DNA of 64,000 nucleotides from Miscanthus floridulus (Eukaryota; Streptophyta; Magnoliopsida; Poales; Poaceae), in contig NC_089586.1 in assembly GCF_019320115.1 (NCBI RefSeq), forward strand, positions 3,062,804 through 3,126,803, given 5' to 3'. The translations under genes and the position numbers were made by a program. The notes beneath the pieces were generated by a model. It worked only from the letters and a program-made list of their open reading frames with translations. It had not been told where the DNA came from and did not search any database. Below are positions 34,515 through 43,872 of this stretch, piece after piece. The stretch's first letter is position 1. Each line of letters opens with the position of its first letter.

Positions 34515-36965
34515 TCGATGCGCATGGAATCAAGCGTCTCGGTGTACAAGATGTTGAGGCCGTTGCCTCCATCCATAAGCACCTTGGTGAGCCACTTTGT
34601 GCCAATGATCAGGTCGACCACAAGCGGGTACCTTCCCAGCTATGGGATGCTCTCTGGGTGGTCGGATCGGTCAAAGGTGATGGCGGACTCCGACCACCGT
34701 AGGAAAGATGGCATGGCTGGCTCGGGCATGTAGACCTCACGACGCGTGAGCTTTTGGCGATGCTTGGAGTCATAAGCCGCTGCCCCACCAAAGATCATGA
34801 GGCAGCCATCAAGCGTCGGAAAGCTACCAGCCTTCCCCTCGACGTCGTCTGCTACCGACTTAGGCTTCTTCCCCTGGTCCCCCTTTTTCGAGCCGCTAGA
34901 CAGGAAACGCTTCATGAGGGCGTAGTCCTTGTATAGGTGCTTGATGGGGAATGCGTGGTTCGAGCATGGACCCTCAAGTAGCTTCTCAAAGTGGTCGGGA
35001 GCACCCTCAGCGAGCGCCCGGCCACCTTTCCACTCAGTAGCGACCATGAGCGAGCCCCCGTGTCGCTGCTTGTTCTTCTTGTTTGGGCGGTTGGAGGCGC
35101 CCATGCTGGCATCCTTGTCCCACTTTGCTTTGCCCTTGGGGCAATCAAAAATCACTCAGACCACCTCCTCGCCTGAGGCGTGGCTGGTCATGATGTCGAG
35201 GAGCTCCTTGGTGGTCCGAGGGCCCTTGTGCCCCAGCTTGTGGACTAGGGGCTCGTAGGTGGTCCTAGACAGGAAGGCTCCGATGACATTGACGTCGGCG
35301 ACGTCGGGCAACTCATTTCATTGCCTAGAGAAGCATCGGATGTACTCTTGGAGAGTTTCCTCGGACTTCTATTGATAATTCATTAGATCCTAGGGGTTCC
35401 TAGGGTGCATGTAGGTGATCTAGAAATTTCCCACAAAGATCTCTTTTAGGTCCGCCCAGCTTTGAATCCAGTTGGGCGGAAGGTGCTCCAGCCATGTTCG
35501 TGCCGAATCGGCCAGGAACAAGGGGAGGTTACGGATAATGAAGTAATTGCTATCTACACTGCTGACTTGATAAGCAAGCCGGTAATCCTTGAGCCACAGG
35601 TCGGGGTTCATTTCCCTAGAGTATTTTGAGATGTTGGTCGGTGGTCGATACCGCAGCGGGAAAGCTGCGTTGACGATGTGCCAGTCGAAAGCTTGGGGCC
35701 CCGGTAGATCGGGGCTTGGGCTCTAGTCCTCACTGCTTTCATAGCGTCCGCAGCGACGAGGGTGGTAGCCGTGGGGCATCTAGGGTGTTACGTGCGTCCC
35801 GGTTGGGGCTGAGACGCTCATGCACCAAGACCATAGTAAGCCCCCCACCATCACATGGCGCCTGGTGGACGGATACATCCTGGCCATGTCATCCCAAAGA
35901 TGAGCGCTGACTAGCATCGAGCTCGTGTCACCGAGACAGCGAGTTTTTCGCCTATTGCACCACCACGCGCTCAAGCAACATGTGGATCTCGCGATGGACC
36001 CAATGGTCTTTGGGTGTCGCGGGCTCTAGGAGCCCTCGGAGCAAGGCCACCATAGTAGGTATGCTCTGGCTTGCCCAAGCCAAGTGCAGAAGGCCTCCAT
36101 CGCACGGCCACCGTCTCCACGGCGTTCGATCTCATGCTCGAGCTCCACACGCTCCTACTCTAGCTGGAGTCACACATTCTCAATCTCCTTGTGCTGTGCC
36201 CTTAGCTGCTCTACTCATAGGCAAGGCGGGGCCCCTGCATCTCCCTCGACATCATTATCGGGTTCATTCATAGGAGTAGCCCCTCCCTCATGGACGCTTT
36301 TGATGCGCCCCTCGAGGGTGCCTGCCATAAAGCATTCTCATGAGGCGTGATGGCTTCCCCTGCTAGAGTCAGAGTCGGAGAAAGTCTCTAAATCTCTCGC
36401 GAGAAGGTCATGAAAAGATTTTGCGACACAGTTTGTCATACCCACAAATTCATCGTCTATGGGGGATGGGTGCATGCACTGCGCCGCGAGGTGACCAATG
36501 GTCCTTGTGACATTGCGTAGACTGAACAGGAAAGCTGTCGGATTGTTTCGGGTGAGGTATTCCGGGGAGAGCAGTTCCCCTCCGACAAGCTGCGTCATGA
36601 TGTTGATGAACGATAAGGTGAGGCAACACATGTCCTCCTAGGATGGTCAGGGTCCTAGGAAGGCGTTGAGCTAGCGCTCTAGCCTCCCGTAATCGAAGCC
36701 GAGGAGTTGGTCACTCCTGGGGCATGAGCCTCCGATGCGTGCAGCTGCAGCTCTTTGAGGGCCTCGACGGTTGCGTCAAGGCCAGTGGAGCGAAGAAGCT
36801 GGACGGGGGCGGGAGCCCACGCTAGCTCTTCCTCCGTGGTGACAAAGAAATCCAGGCTCTCGAAGTGCACGTGCGCGCCCGGGACCTAGCTGACGCCGTG
36901 GCTAGCCATCCATGGCTTGTTGTCGACGATGAGATGCGCAAAAGGCCCCTACCTGGCTCGCCAAC
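34515..36965 (-). pseudogene. Tat-lineage gag and leader (copy 2), broken
   Basis: From the right the minus strand reads leader, then an N-terminal gag block (NVTRTIGHLAAQ, SPIDDEFVGM near 36430-36530). Next is the capsid-like region (YRLAYQVSSVDSNYFIIRNLPLFLADSARTWLEHLP near 35430-35590), then a basic zinc-finger-type region (KGKAKWDKDA near 35110-35150, RFLSSGSKKGDQGKKPKSVADD near 34850-34920) and the gag end near 34540. It is homologous throughout to copy 1 at 16786-18782. Stops and shifts interrupt it. Gag would form the cytoplasmic particle of the element. Confidence 0.85.
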
Positions 36966-37965
36966 TGTCGGTGTTTCAAACCACCGACTAGTAAATTTGT
37001 GTTTACGCGTCTGGCCTAGATAGTGTGCTCGGAGGACAAAAGGATTTATACTGGTTCGAGCGGAATGTCCCTATGTCTAGTTTGAGGCTACTTGTGTTAC
37101 CGGTACTTGTTTATAGTTGGGGTTACAAACGGGCAAGAGAGGAAGAAGGTCCCAAGTCTCTGATGGAAGGATCGAATGGAGTTGAGTCTAGTTGAACTGA
37201 GGCCTCCCCCGTGGGGCATCCTGCTTCCCCTTTTATAGGTGAAGGGCAAGGCACAGGTTACACGAAAGAAAGAGAAAGAGAGAGAGAAGGGAGGAGGAAG
37301 AGGGCCTCCGGGGTCGTGTCGTCCTTCATCCCCCTACGTGGGTCCCGTCGGTCCTATAGATGATGACGGGGATGGCTCCATGTCGCGACCATGTTCACCA
37401 CTAGCGCTACACGCGGACGTTGTCAGCCGGTTGTGGTGGCCCATTCTGTCCCGATGGGCAGCATGGTCAACAGGTACCCCTGACGGAAGTCGTGCGGGGG
37501 TTAGGCAGCACAGTGTTGGCCTGCTCGACGCTGTTGGCGACGTGAGCTCCCAAGTATGGCTCGTCGTGGCCACAGGTCACGTCAAGACGTGCCTACTCCC
37601 TTTCTGGTATCAGAAGTTTGACTTCGGATCTGTACTCTTATACCCGTAGTGGTTGGAGACGGTGCAAGCCCTGTCGGGCCTATGCTCCTGCCAAAGACTG
37701 AATATGTTCCCTTAGGGTCGAGCGAGGCAGAATCCCCCTCGAGGGTTCGAGCGAGGTGGGCTCCCCCCTCGAGAGGTCCTACGAGACAGAGCCCGTTCCC
37801 TCGGGGTCGAACGAGACGGAGCCCACGCCTTCGGGGTCAAACGAGACGGAGCCCGCGCCCTCGGGGTTGGACGAGACGGAGCCCGCGCCCTTGGGGTCAG
37901 GCGAGTTAGTTATTCGTGGCCATTAGCCTCCTTCTTCTGGATATCCCTAATATCCATACCCGGCA
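36966..37965 (-). mobile_element. Outer 5' LTR of Tat copy 2 (1.0 kb)
   Basis: Plus-strand ends are TGTCGGTGTTTC and TACCCGGCA. A CCAACTGTCGG junction at 36961-36970 marks the adjoining primer-binding side. It carries a GA-rich run (37264-37295) and a 30-bp tandem array. It pairs with the LTR at 22215-23308. Confidence 0.88.
37716..37907. repeat. 30-bp tandem array in Tat LTR, about six units
   Basis: Units such as GGTCGAACGAGACGGAGCCC repeat every 30 bases with few changes among the last three. The sister LTR has about nine units, which accounts for nearly all of the 94-bp length difference. Confidence 0.85.
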
Positions 37966-38690
37966 ATAATATATTTTGTTTTCACCATAATATTCCATGT
38001 GTTTTTATGTACAACACAAGATCCCACATAAATATAATAATTCCCTATAAAAGAAAAAAATGGCATATATGAACCTTACATGTCATACTCGTAACCTTAA
38101 CAAAATTTAGCATGGCTACCTATAAACTTCCGTGACCACTCCAGATTTTGGTATTGGTCAAATTTTAGCTTTTTTACAAACCAAAAGTTATTTTTTTAAA
38201 TCGGATTTTGTAACTGCCCCAATTTATCAATGACTAAAATTTGGCTTTGCACACCGAAGTCATAAATTAAACACAGTTTATGTTCCTCAACTGTGCATTA
38301 TACATAGGGAATATGACGGGCTCTTACTGGTAATGCTCGGGCAGGCCGTCTGGATAGATAGACGCTTAAAAAATCTTTCTACTGCACTATGCCCCTACCA
38401 TGCGCCCGCCTTCCATACTCCGCCTCCACCGCGCCGCCCGCCTTCCCCCACTCCGCCTCCATCATGTCGCCCCCCTGCACCGCGGCATCCGCCCCCCGCG
38501 GCTGCTCCACCGAGCCTGCGAGTCTCCACAATGGATGCTCCAACAAGCAGGCGTCGTGTGACGCTACCCCGCTGGCGAGTTGCCTGTGCCGTCGCGAGCT
38601 CCATGTGTCGCCGTTGACCTTCGCGCCGGTGTCAAGCTCTACAACGACGAGCCTCCAATCGTCCAAGCAACAAGGTGACATTGCGTTGAA
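37966..38690. other. Intergenic stretch between Tat LTR and a TGTTGCA-rich repeat
   Basis: AT-rich sequence runs to about 38330. A GC-rich patch with scattered short open frames on both strands follows at 38380-38680. The patch opens with CTCTTACTGGTAATGCTCGG and may be the left arm of the non-autonomous DNA transposon suggested for the next segment. I see no supported gene. Confidence 0.4.
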
Positions 38691-39060
38691 AGTGCAGGTT
38701 GCAAGCGTATGTGTCGAGTGTTTCAGATGTTTCAGAGATATGTTGCAAGTGTTTTATATCGTTGTTGCAAAATTAGATCGGGATGTTTCACATGTTGCAA
38801 TGACTATACAAATTCAAGTGTATGTTCCAAAAGTTTTATCTGTTTCAGACGTATATTGCAGGTGTTTTATTTGGATGTTGCATATATATGTAGGTATTTC
38901 AGGTGTTTTCATGCGTATATTGCAAATGTTTCATCTAGATGTTTGCTACGTTTGCAATGGCTACACACGTATTTTTAATTTTTTTTCTAGTGTTGTGCAA
39001 GTGTTTTAAAATTTAAACATATGTTGTAAGTGTTTCAGCTGTGTCGTTAGATGCTATAAA
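38690..39060. repeat. Quasi-periodic TGTTGCAAGTGTTT-type repeat
   Basis: Variants of TGTTGCAAGTGTTTTAT and TGTTTCAGATGTTTCA alternate at irregular intervals of roughly 40-60 bases. This texture recurs in grass non-autonomous DNA transposons as I remember them. Clear terminal inverted repeats could not be identified, so the element class is left open. Confidence 0.5.
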
Positions 39061-39602
39061 AATAGATGGAGCGCTGTTGCAGCTGCTGAGGCGTCAACGA
39101 GCGGGTGTAGACAGCCCCCCGCGTGTGGTCGGGCAGTGCGGACGATGTTCGGATGGCGGGTGCACTCTCGGACGTGGCGTTATTGATCTTTTTTTTATAC
39201 GGGACCGTTGAACATCATTGTGTTGTGACGGAAAACAGTAGGTGCATAATTTTTTGACCAAGATCTTCTGTTGAACTTATGCGAATCAAATTTAGCAATT
39301 TCAGATTTCAGATCCGATGTGTTCGTCATGAATTTACCCCGATTGGCGTTTTCGAGCACGCACGATTTATCTTTTTTATTACTCAAGCTACTATCCCCAC
39401 CCAGTCACAGGTCACAGACGACTCACCGTCACAAGTCCCATCGCGATAAGCTCAGAAGAAATGGAACGCAAACAAGCATAGTACCTAGACGCACTTTGAC
39501 TAGCTAACATGCATCCATCAGCCACGCGCCACGTCATTCCTCCCGCCCAAGCAGGCCTATCGCGCAGCGACGCGTGGACCAACAATCAAGCTGAGTCACT
39601 GC
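39061..39602. other. Downstream flank of the EIN3-like gene
   Basis: This stretch holds the probable 3' UTR of the EIN3-like gene (39375-39602) and, to its left, sequence without supported genes. Confidence 0.4.
39375..39380 (-). terminator. Poly(A) signal of the EIN3-like gene
   Basis: The minus strand has AATAAA about 225 bases after the stop codon of the gene at 39603-40964, a normal plant 3' UTR length. Confidence 0.5.
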
Positions 39603-40964
39603 TCAGTCCTGCTGCATCAGGCGGAACGCGTCGTCCGCTCCCGAGCAGCTCGCGATGAGATCGAACAGCACGTCCGGCGGCACCTCGTCGACGACCCCGC
39701 ACAGGTCCAGCTCTCCGAGAGGCATCGTCATGACGCCTGCTTCGTCCTCCGGCGCGACGACGAAGCTCTCGTGCTGATCAGGCACGCAGCTGTAGTAACG
39801 CTTCAGGAGCTCGTCGACCGGGTTAAGGTTCTTCTCATCCGCCACGAGGCCGGCCACCAGCAGCTCCCCGCCCTCGCCGCCGGCGCTGCTCCGCCCGCTG
39901 TCATCTCCTGTACTGATTAGCTCGCGCTTGCGCTTGTCGTGCACACCGCGGACTACGTCCTCCAGGCCGTCTCGGTCCTCCTCCGCCTCCTCGTCGCCGC
40001 CGCCGTCGCCGTCGAGGGGCGTGATCTTGAGCGAGCTCTTGAGGCGGCGGCTGAGCGTCTCCTCCTGGCGCAGGATCTTGGACCACGTCTCCGTCTCCTT
40101 GGCGCTCATCTTCTGCTGCAGCCGCTTGGACTGCCACACGAGCTTGCGCATCTGGTCGAAGCGCGGGCTCATGTGCTTCATCACCGCGCTCAGCAGCGAG
40201 ATCTTCCACGCCTTCTTGAGGTCGTGAGGCTTCCGGTACGGCGGCACGCCCTGGTACGCCTGGACCTCGCCCTGGGCGCCCCACCAGGCCTCCTCCCCCG
40301 TGGGCCACCACGGCGGCGCCAGCCCGCGCTCCAGCGGGAAGCTCCGCTGCGGCGGCACGCAGTGCTGGATGAGCGCCGAGAGCACGGACCCCAGCGTGCT
40401 GTCCTGGATGTCCTGGAGGCGGTGGATGCAGGACGCGGCCCCCAGCGGGCTCTCGCCGGTCGGGGCCGTGAGCGCCATGGGCCCCGACCGGTCGAAGCTG
40501 ACGTTGTCCTTCCACCATCCGCGGAGGCTGTCGGAGGAGCCGGACATGGGCTCGCCGGCCTCGTCGATGACGCCGTACACGAACCCGCGCGCGTTGCAGG
40601 CCTCCATCATCTTGAGCATGTGGCGGAGGACGCCGTCCTGCGCGCGGAGCATCGCCTTCCGCCGGCACCGTACCTCGGGGTTCTCCTCCTCCTCTTCCTC
40701 CCCGTCCGCGCCCGCCGTCGGTGGCGCAAGCGGCCTGGACGACGGGGCCGCCCCGCCGGCGGCCCTGAGGGTACCCGCGCGCCCCTCCAGCTTGCTGAGC
40801 AGCATCTGGTCCTTCCACATGCGGCGCTTCAGGTCGGAGATCTCAATGGACTCGGAGCCCGACTCAGAGTCGCTGAACTCCTCCTGCTCAACCTCCTGAG
40901 CCACCTGGAATGCTTCTTGGCCTGCCGGGACAGCGCCGTCACCGTGCGCGACGTCGTGCTCCAT
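39603..40964 (-). CDS. EIL: EIN3-like (EIL) transcription factor, 453 aa, intronless
   Basis: EIN3/EIL proteins are nuclear, DNA-binding regulators of ethylene and related responses. In Arabidopsis their stability is controlled by EBF1/2 F-box proteins. The frame shows the whole family core. There is an acidic patch (about 28-41) followed by the first basic region [14 protein letters not shown] (43-56). Next are [35 protein letters not shown] sequence (100-130), the DSLRGWWKD block (144-152), [17 protein letters not shown] (208-224), the [10 protein letters not shown] basic region (244-253) and [16 protein letters not shown] (278-293). The C-terminus is short and divergent, so the protein is smaller than EIN3 itself (about 630 aa). 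I chose ATG 40964 rather than the in-frame ATG 51 bases upstream because the conserved acidic N-terminus begins there. EIN3-family genes are typically intronless. No stop or frameshift is seen. It is the only intact-looking host gene in the window. Which EIL subgroup it belongs to needs a tree. Confidence 0.95.
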   Translation of the reverse strand: MEHDVAHGDGAVPAGQEAFQVAQEVEQEEFSDSESGSESIEISDLKRRMWKDQMLLSKLEGRAGTLRAAGGAAPSSRPLAPPTAGADGEEEEEENPEVRCRRKAMLRAQDGVLRHMLKMMEACNARGFVYGVIDEAGEPMSGSSDSLRGWWKDNVSFDRSGPMALTAPTGESPLGAASCIHRLQDIQDSTLGSVLSALIQHCVPPQRSFPLERGLAPPWWPTGEEAWWGAQGEVQAYQGVPPYRKPHDLKKAWKISLLSAVMKHMSPRFDQMRKLVWQSKRLQQKMSAKETETWSKILRQEETLSRRLKSSLKITPLDGDGGGDEEAEEDRDGLEDVVRGVHDKRKRELISTGDDSGRSSAGGEGGELLVAGLVADEKNLNPVDELLKRYYSCVPDQHESFVVAPEDEAGVMTMPLGELDLCGVVDEVPPDVLFDLIASCSGADDAFRLMQQD

Positions 40965-41130
40965 TGCCGACTCAGAGTAAACTAGACTAGAGTACAGCAC
41001 TTGTACTACTAGCAACGAACCACTCTGCTGTGGTATAGTCGGCGTCGGCGGCGTCTCCTTTCCTTCTCAGAGTCTAGCTAGATAGGAGTCGATAGGACAA
41101 CAGGCGAAAGATTGCACCGGCGTGGGGAGG

Positions 41131-41137
41131 ATTTATA
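41131..41137 (-). promoter_or_regulatory. TATA box of the EIN3-like gene
   Basis: The minus strand reads TATAAAT about 170 bases upstream of the chosen ATG. That would give a 5' UTR of roughly 140 bases. The upstream in-frame ATG would fall inside that UTR. Confidence 0.55.
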
Positions 41138-41329
41138 CAGGCGATCAGAAGTTCAGAACTGAGAAGAGAGCCAAAGATCCGAGAGTCAGAGTCAGAGGAC
41201 GCATGCATGGGGTTGATGTCGTGACTCGTGACGTGGCTCCGCCGCAACGACCCCGTGACGGCGGGCAAAGGATGTGGCCGTCGTCTCGGAAATGGAGCGC
41301 GCGCATGGAAGCCATAGCCTCCATTTTGT

Positions 41330-41521
41330 AGTACTACTTGGACTAATTATATATAAAATAATATTAATATTTATAATACATAATTAATATCAATGTGCTT
41401 TCGTAATAAATTTATTTAGAGATAAAAATATTGCACGTATTTTCTATAAATCTAATCAAAGTTGAGAAAGTTCGACTTGCACGTATCCCATAACATCCTT
41501 CTTTTGGTGACGGAGGGAGTA
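41330..41521. mobile_element. Stowaway-like MITE, left end damaged
   Basis: An AT-rich segment ends in GACGGAGGGAGTA, the standard Stowaway terminal repeat next to a TA target. The matching CTCCCTCCGTC at the left is not present in clean form near 41330. It sits just upstream of the EIN3-like promoter. Confidence 0.6.
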
Positions 41522-42287
41522 GATGGCGGCAGCACATGGCCGGGTTGGCTCGCAAATGTGCGCCCAAGGTTCCTGTCGGACTTCCGGGTTACTGCAGGAC
41601 TTGCCGCCAAGAAAACAAAAAGAGTTTGTCTACTCAACAACCATGTGTTTTATGCATTTTCAACACATAAATTTTTTACACCATAGAATTAAGATCCAAC
41701 AGCCTCCATCCTCCAGACAATTACAAATCACAAGATCACAGATCCATAGATCATAAGAAATAATTTTTTTCTATATAAGAACAAAAGAACAAATCGGGTC
41801 CGGCCGCACGCGTATCAAGGACACGTAGCGTGGTGAGGCTCCTACACGACGGCGGCGACCGCGACGGGCGACGGAGCCGGACCGAATCTTGCTTACGGCC
41901 AGCCATCAGCCCGCACGCATTGCATGCCACTCGCACGTCGCACTCGCATGGAAGCCAGGATGTTTGTCGTACCTGCCTTGTACGTACCACTCGCCTGCAT
42001 GCTTAAAAAAAATCCATGTGTTTTTTTATACTAAAACATATTTGTGTTGTATAGCATTTCTGAAAAAATATTTTTGGTAAGATATTTTGTTTTGGGTTTG
42101 TCTCTCCGCCACGTGCGATCCCGCCTCCTGCGGTCACGATATCCTAATGCCCGGCATCGGTAAAAATGAAATGTAATCTCCGCTTTCGTCGTCGCGGCAG
42201 GAAAGATCAATCCCTCTCACCCTGAGTCCTCGCGATTCACCTCGTTCCCCCGCGATTCGTCCGCCGCCCAGTGCCCCCGCCCTCGCG
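41522..42287. other. Intergenic stretch, no gene recognised
   Basis: Mixed composition with short frames on both strands. The last 100 bases are CT-rich and could be the 5' leader of the exon that starts at 42288. Confidence 0.4.
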
Positions 42288-42490
42288 ATGCCCTGGCCAG
42301 CCATCGCCACCGTCAGCGCCTCCAGCACCGCCGCCTTCTGCTCAGCGCCGGTGCAATCGCCGTACCGGAGAGCCTCCTCTCGATCTCAACCCGTCAAGTC
42401 TCCATCCGTGTGCCACGACGGGATTCCCTTCCGCTCCGCCGTCTCCTCGCCCGCCCGCCGATTCCACATCCCTCCCCGGCCTTCAAGCAG
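42288..42490 (+). CDS. Putative first exon with plastid-transit-like composition (partial)
   Basis: An ATG opens 67 codons (MPWPAIATVSASSTAAF, then many Ser, Arg, Pro and Ala, almost no acidic residues). The frame ends exactly at a good splice donor, CAAGCAG followed by GTAATGA. This composition is typical of chloroplast transit peptides, and such an exon commonly precedes the mature domain. No second exon that I can identify follows before the repeat at 43873, so the gene is either interrupted there, decayed or an artefact of GC-rich sequence. Function unknown. Confidence 0.35.
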
Positions 42491-42832
42491 GTAATGATTT
42501 CACCCATTACCGTGACAAGGTGCATCTCGTGTTTCTTTCCTGCCTCAGATCTGAGTTCTTATCTGGATTTTCGCCAGTTCAAGGCTGCTTGATTTTGGGG
42601 AGCATGAAGGAGACGCGGAGGTCTGATCTGGATTTTTTCCTCTTTTATTGGCTGCTTGATTTTGGGGAACATCAAGGAGATGCGGAGGACGGAGTTCCAC
42701 GGAGGTCGTTGGTGTGACTTGAATGCCTCCGTAGCCATGCCCTGGGAACCGGAGTAGGTGCCACACATAGCTGAAGCATTGGCGATTGGACTTTCTTGTA
42801 CCAGACCTTCCCCATCTCTGCGATTAGCTTTA

Positions 42833-43104
42833 GGCCTTGTTTAGACTGTGAGAGTTGGAAAAATTTGGCATCGTAACACTTTCGTTTATATTTGAGGCAC
42901 CGTAGCACTTTCATTTGTATTTGACAATTATTGTCCAATCATGGACTAACTAGGCTCAAAAGATTCGTCTCGTAATTTACAATCAAACTGTGTAATTAGT
43001 TATTTTTTTATCTACATTTACTACTGCATGCATGTGTCCATAAATTTAATGTGATGGAAAAAGAGTGAAAAAACTTGTAACTTTGAAGCAATCTAAACAA
43101 AGCC
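42833..43104. mobile_element. Tourist-like MITE, 272 bp
   Basis: Terminal repeats GGCCTTGTTTAGA and TCTAAACAAAGCC are flanked by TTA on both sides (42830-42832 and 43105-43107). This is the PIF/Harbinger target signature. The interior has no coding capacity. Confidence 0.88.
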
Positions 43105-43872
43105 TTACTTTCTGTGCTAGACAAAACCTGTTACTCTGCTAGCTCAGTTTTTTTATTTATTTTTCAGGAGCAGGAAACCAACTCTTTGTCACGTCTATCT
43201 GTAGGCAACAACAACTTTAACTGGAACTATTACAACTAACTCGTTAAGGCATATAGCAACAAAAAATTCAGTCGCAGGACCTCGTTAGTTTGAGGTGAGC
43301 AGTAGAACTGATGGTAGCATGGCTTCGCTGGTTATTAACAATTAACCATGGACACAAGGATATAGTATATTTCACTGCTATTGATTTGTTAAATGATAGC
43401 TTACAGTAACTTTGTTGCTACTAATGTATGGTAACTTGTTTGGTCAGTAGTAAAAAAAATCATATTGACGAGGATTCTGTTATGCTTGCCTTTGTTTTTC
43501 CTCAGTCAGATATGACTTTTTATGTTGTGACTACATTCACTTTTATACAGATTGTGGTCGTATGGGTGATATTTAGTTACGTAGACATCTCTTGAATTTA
43601 GTTATGTCAGACTTCTAGACTGCTCAAATTGTCAAGTGATTTGTGTGGTTGGCCACAGAGAATGAGAGGAGACAGCAGCCAATGAACTTGAAACTTGTTG
43701 TTTGGTCTGGTTGGATTAATTGGATTAGAATAGAATAAAATAAAGATTTACATGAATTGGCAAAGAAACCTTTTTCTCGTTTATTTAACTTACACACTAT
43801 AGCTTGAGCAATATTTGCATGTCTAACATGATATTGACCACTTCGTTCGTGTATGCTATCTATGATTCATTG
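43105..43872. other. AT-rich stretch, no gene recognised
   Basis: Intron-like or intergenic sequence with no supported frame. It is interrupted on the right by the repeat starting at 43873. Confidence 0.4.

Larger units (their letters stand above)
22215..37965 (-). mobile_element. Tat-lineage Ty3/gypsy element copy 2, bounded by two LTRs and internally deleted
   Basis: In minus orientation the order is 5' LTR (36966-37965), leader and gag (34515-36965), a protease-integrase fusion remnant (26700-27961), an antisense accessory ORF (23330-26200, plus strand) and an LTR (22215-23308). A 6553-bp nested insertion (27962-34514) is included in the span; without it the element is about 9.2 kb. The LTR at 22215-23308 also serves as the 5' LTR of copy 1, which runs left from it. 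So the locus has an LTR-internal-LTR-internal tandem form. The base run after 37965 (ATAAT) would be the outer target duplication, but its partner lies beyond the window. Confidence 0.75.

Noticed and set aside
39901..40985. Long open frames overlapping the EIN3-like gene (305 aa minus, 348 aa and 199 aa plus)
   Set aside because: They are Arg/Ala/Pro-rich shadow frames of a GC-rich coding sequence; the EIN3 domain is in the other frame.
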